Positions 62,470-64,000 of a stretch of 64,000 bases of DNA are shown one piece after another. A program made the position numbers and the translations under genes. The notes under the pieces were generated by a model, which saw only the letters and a list, made by a program, of their open reading frames with translations, ran no database searches and was not told where the DNA came from. Position 1 is the stretch's first letter. Each line of letters opens with the position of its first letter. The stretch covers positions 43,463 to 107,462 of the forward strand of contig JAQVXZ010000005.1 of assembly GCA_028708845.1 (NCBI GenBank), in the 5' to 3' direction. This DNA is from Bacteroidales bacterium. GTDB taxonomy: Bacteria; Bacteroidota; Bacteroidia; Bacteroidales; P3.

Positions 62470-63459
62470 ATGAAGAAACTTCTAACATTATTTATAGTAG
62501 CAATTATTGCTACATCATGTATATCAGATGATATAACAATAAAAAAGGCTGATTTAAAAAAAATCGATCCATTTGAATCCAAAATCGCTCCAATTAAGGA
62601 TGGATTTAAAACATTAATAAAAGTTGGAAATGATACTATATGTGAAACGACTATTGAAATGCCTTATCTTGTAGAAAAAGATAAGACTGAAACTATTTCA
62701 TACATTCCAATAACTAAAACAGGTTATCAAAATTCGGGTTATGCAATTCATCAATTTATGGCAATGTTTGAAGATACAAGAAACGGAGATAATGATTATA
62801 ATGATTTCGTTTGTTTTATCACAGTAGTGGATACTATCTATGGGGAATGGAACAGCACTCTAGGTAGGAATATACTTAAAGATAAACTTTCTGTTTATGT
62901 TCAACCTTTAGCATTAGGAGCAATGAAAAATTTCAAATTCGGTATTAAATTCCCCAATAATGAAATATGGATTGCAACTCCAAATTCTGTGAGAGCTGAT
63001 TTCTTTGATTCAAGACAAGGATTTATTAACGTTGAATATGAAAACTGGCCAATCACTGAAACATATTTTAGAGGAGGGAATATTAGTCACATCAAAAAAC
63101 ATATTACCCAAGAATTCGAAATTAATACTTGGAACTATTATCAACAAAGAATCAATCCTTTTATCGTTATTGGTGAAGGGGATACAATTTATTTAGCCAT
63201 TTATGACCACTCATTGGAACAAAATAATTATAATAATGTAATTAATTCAAAAGGTCTCCCATATGGGATTGCTCTTCCTAAAACTGCTTGGTTGCGAGAG
63301 AAAAATAATATCTCTCAAGGATATTTAAACTTTAATTCTTGGATATTCGGAGGAGATAATACCTTAAATTTATATAACAGAGATGAATCAAAGCTTGTGA
63401 ATGAATCGATTATTCAAAGTGAAATTTTAGGAAACCCTCAATCTCTTTTCAGTAAATAA
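62470..63459 (+). CDS. LruC/DUF4842-domain lipoprotein B
   Basis: 329 residues, paralogous to the preceding gene. The lipoprotein signal is MKKLLTLFIVAIIATSCISDD (Cys17). The same motif FEDTRNGDNDYNDFVCFI lies near residue 101, then LSVYVQPLALGAMKNFKFGI and the closing GLPYGIALPKTAWLRE. Both proteins share the start pattern E/K-I/L-APIKDG and internal order, but the middle has diverged. Likely outer-membrane-anchored; a joint complex is only a guess. Confidence 0.88.
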   Translation: MKKLLTLFIVAIIATSCISDDITIKKADLKKIDPFESKIAPIKDGFKTLIKVGNDTICETTIEMPYLVEKDKTETISYIPITKTGYQNSGYAIHQFMAMFEDTRNGDNDYNDFVCFITVVDTIYGEWNSTLGRNILKDKLSVYVQPLALGAMKNFKFGIKFPNNEIWIATPNSVRADFFDSRQGFINVEYENWPITETYFRGGNISHIKKHITQEFEINTWNYYQQRINPFIVIGEGDTIYLAIYDHSLEQNNYNNVINSKGLPYGIALPKTAWLREKNNISQGYLNFNSWIFGGDNTLNLYNRDESKLVNESIIQSEILGNPQSLFSK

Positions 63460-63475
63460 ACCTCTGTATATTATA

Positions 63476-63516
63476 GAAAAAGAAGTGTAATATAGTATAA
63501 ATTACATTTCTTTTTT
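63476..63516 (+). terminator. Intrinsic terminator after the lipoprotein pair
   Basis: A stem of about 15 bp (AAAAAGAAGTGTAAT, 63477-63491) pairs with ATTACATTTCTTTTTT (63501-63516) with one mismatch, followed by a T-run. Loop of 9 bases. Confidence 0.8.
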
Positions 63517-63696
63517 ATTTATAATATTGAATTTGTTACTATTTAATACTGATTTTTCTGTTCGTATAAAATTATATTGAAGAGTTCTTTTAAGTATATA
63601 AATTTATCCTCAAAAAATTATCTTTTATATAAGTTTTTTTAGTATTTTTGCTCAATAAATTTACAATTCATCTTAATAGACAATAACTAATAAACT

Positions 63697-64000
63697 ATGA
63701 AAAAGATATTAATACTCGACGACAAGGAAGCTATTGCAAAGATTCTCTCTATGTATCTTAGTAAGGACAATGAAATTGCATGGTTCGATAATCCTGAAAA
63801 GGGTATTGCTTGGATGAATAATGGGAATACTCCAGATTTAATAATTACGGATTTGAATATGCCTGTAATGAGTGGAGAAGAATTTCTGAAATATATAAAA
63901 AGCATGGATGAATATAAGAGTATTAAAGTAATAATACTTTCGAGTAATGATAGTACTACTGAAAAAATCCGACTATTAGAAATGGGTGCAGATGATTATA
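63697..64000 (+). CDS. Response regulator receiver protein, 3' end outside the window
   Basis: The first 101 residues of a CheY-like receiver domain starting at ATG 63697. The acidic pocket is LDD near residue 8. The phosphoacceptor Asp is in DLIITDLNMPVMSGEEF near residue 53. The conserved Ser/Thr and surrounding IILSSNDS lie near residue 83. The frame remains open at the right edge, so any output domain is unseen. TATTTTTG at 63643-63650 may be its -7 element. Confidence 0.9.
   Translation, partial: MKKILILDDKEAIAKILSMYLSKDNEIAWFDNPEKGIAWMNNGNTPDLIITDLNMPVMSGEEFLKYIKSMDEYKSIKVIILSSNDSTTEKIRLLEMGADDY

Overview
The window is about 64 kb of a low-GC Bacteroidota chromosome, most likely from the order Bacteroidales; I cannot name the species. 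The evidence is a gliding lipoprotein GldH, at least five secreted proteins with C-terminal type IX secretion (T9SS) sorting domains, a TonB-dependent receptor with an N-terminal carboxypeptidase-like domain, DUF4290 and LruC/DUF4842 proteins, an absence of obvious Shine-Dalgarno sequences, and promoters of the TTTG-N19/20-TAnnTTTG type. An iron-sulfur L-serine dehydratase suits an anaerobe.

Layout. 1-19163 is mostly housekeeping: a TPR protein, trmB, tsaB, tRNA-Leu(GAG), a Sua5/TsaC-type enzyme, a second TPR protein, a heavy-metal (HMA) protein with its TonB receptor, a LuxC-like acyl-CoA reductase, uvrC-gldH, purC, an OmpA-family protein, murA, a DUF4290 protein and a pcrA/uvrD helicase. 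19164-30500 is an accessory island: repeat-rich non-coding DNA, then a large adenine methyltransferase whose C-terminal recognition region lies in an invertible segment, a Mpi-like serine invertase, a RhuM-family protein, a PLD-SNF2 helicase and an unknown protein. The island is bracketed by a 46-bp inverted repeat. 30518-40402 holds a CPBP protease, three tandem AlgJ/AlgX-like proteins with tRNA-Arg(CCG) embedded between them, an MBOAT acyltransferase, sdaA and a ClpB lacking its N-domain. 40545-45778 is a tandem family of five secreted T9SS proteins. 46265-49399 is metK, gpmA and lgt. 49436-57689 is a surface polysaccharide locus (glycosyltransferases, two acyltransferases, a flippase), followed by a PAS histidine kinase. 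59785-64000 holds an EEP-family membrane protein, two LruC-type lipoproteins and the start of a response regulator.

The main discovery is the phase-variable methyltransferase. A 23-bp perfect inverted repeat lies inside the reading frame (23519-23541) and again downstream (24423-24445). Between them a silent alternative C-terminus is encoded in reverse, and it joins in frame after inversion. The invertase sits 42 bp beyond the repeat. A fossil of what looks like the gene's original C-terminal tail lies downstream of the invertase, which suggests how the switch was inserted. The downstream RhuM, PLD-helicase and orphan genes make this a plausible switchable restriction or defence system.

A second unexplained theme is a class of intergenic repeats, found in six gaps, that recur at exactly 21 bp (two helical turns) or 23 bp. 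The 21-bp units carry cores such as GAAACGAAG or AGAATCAA. The 23-bp units carry palindromic cores such as AATGATGTACATCATT. The two types often lie side by side.
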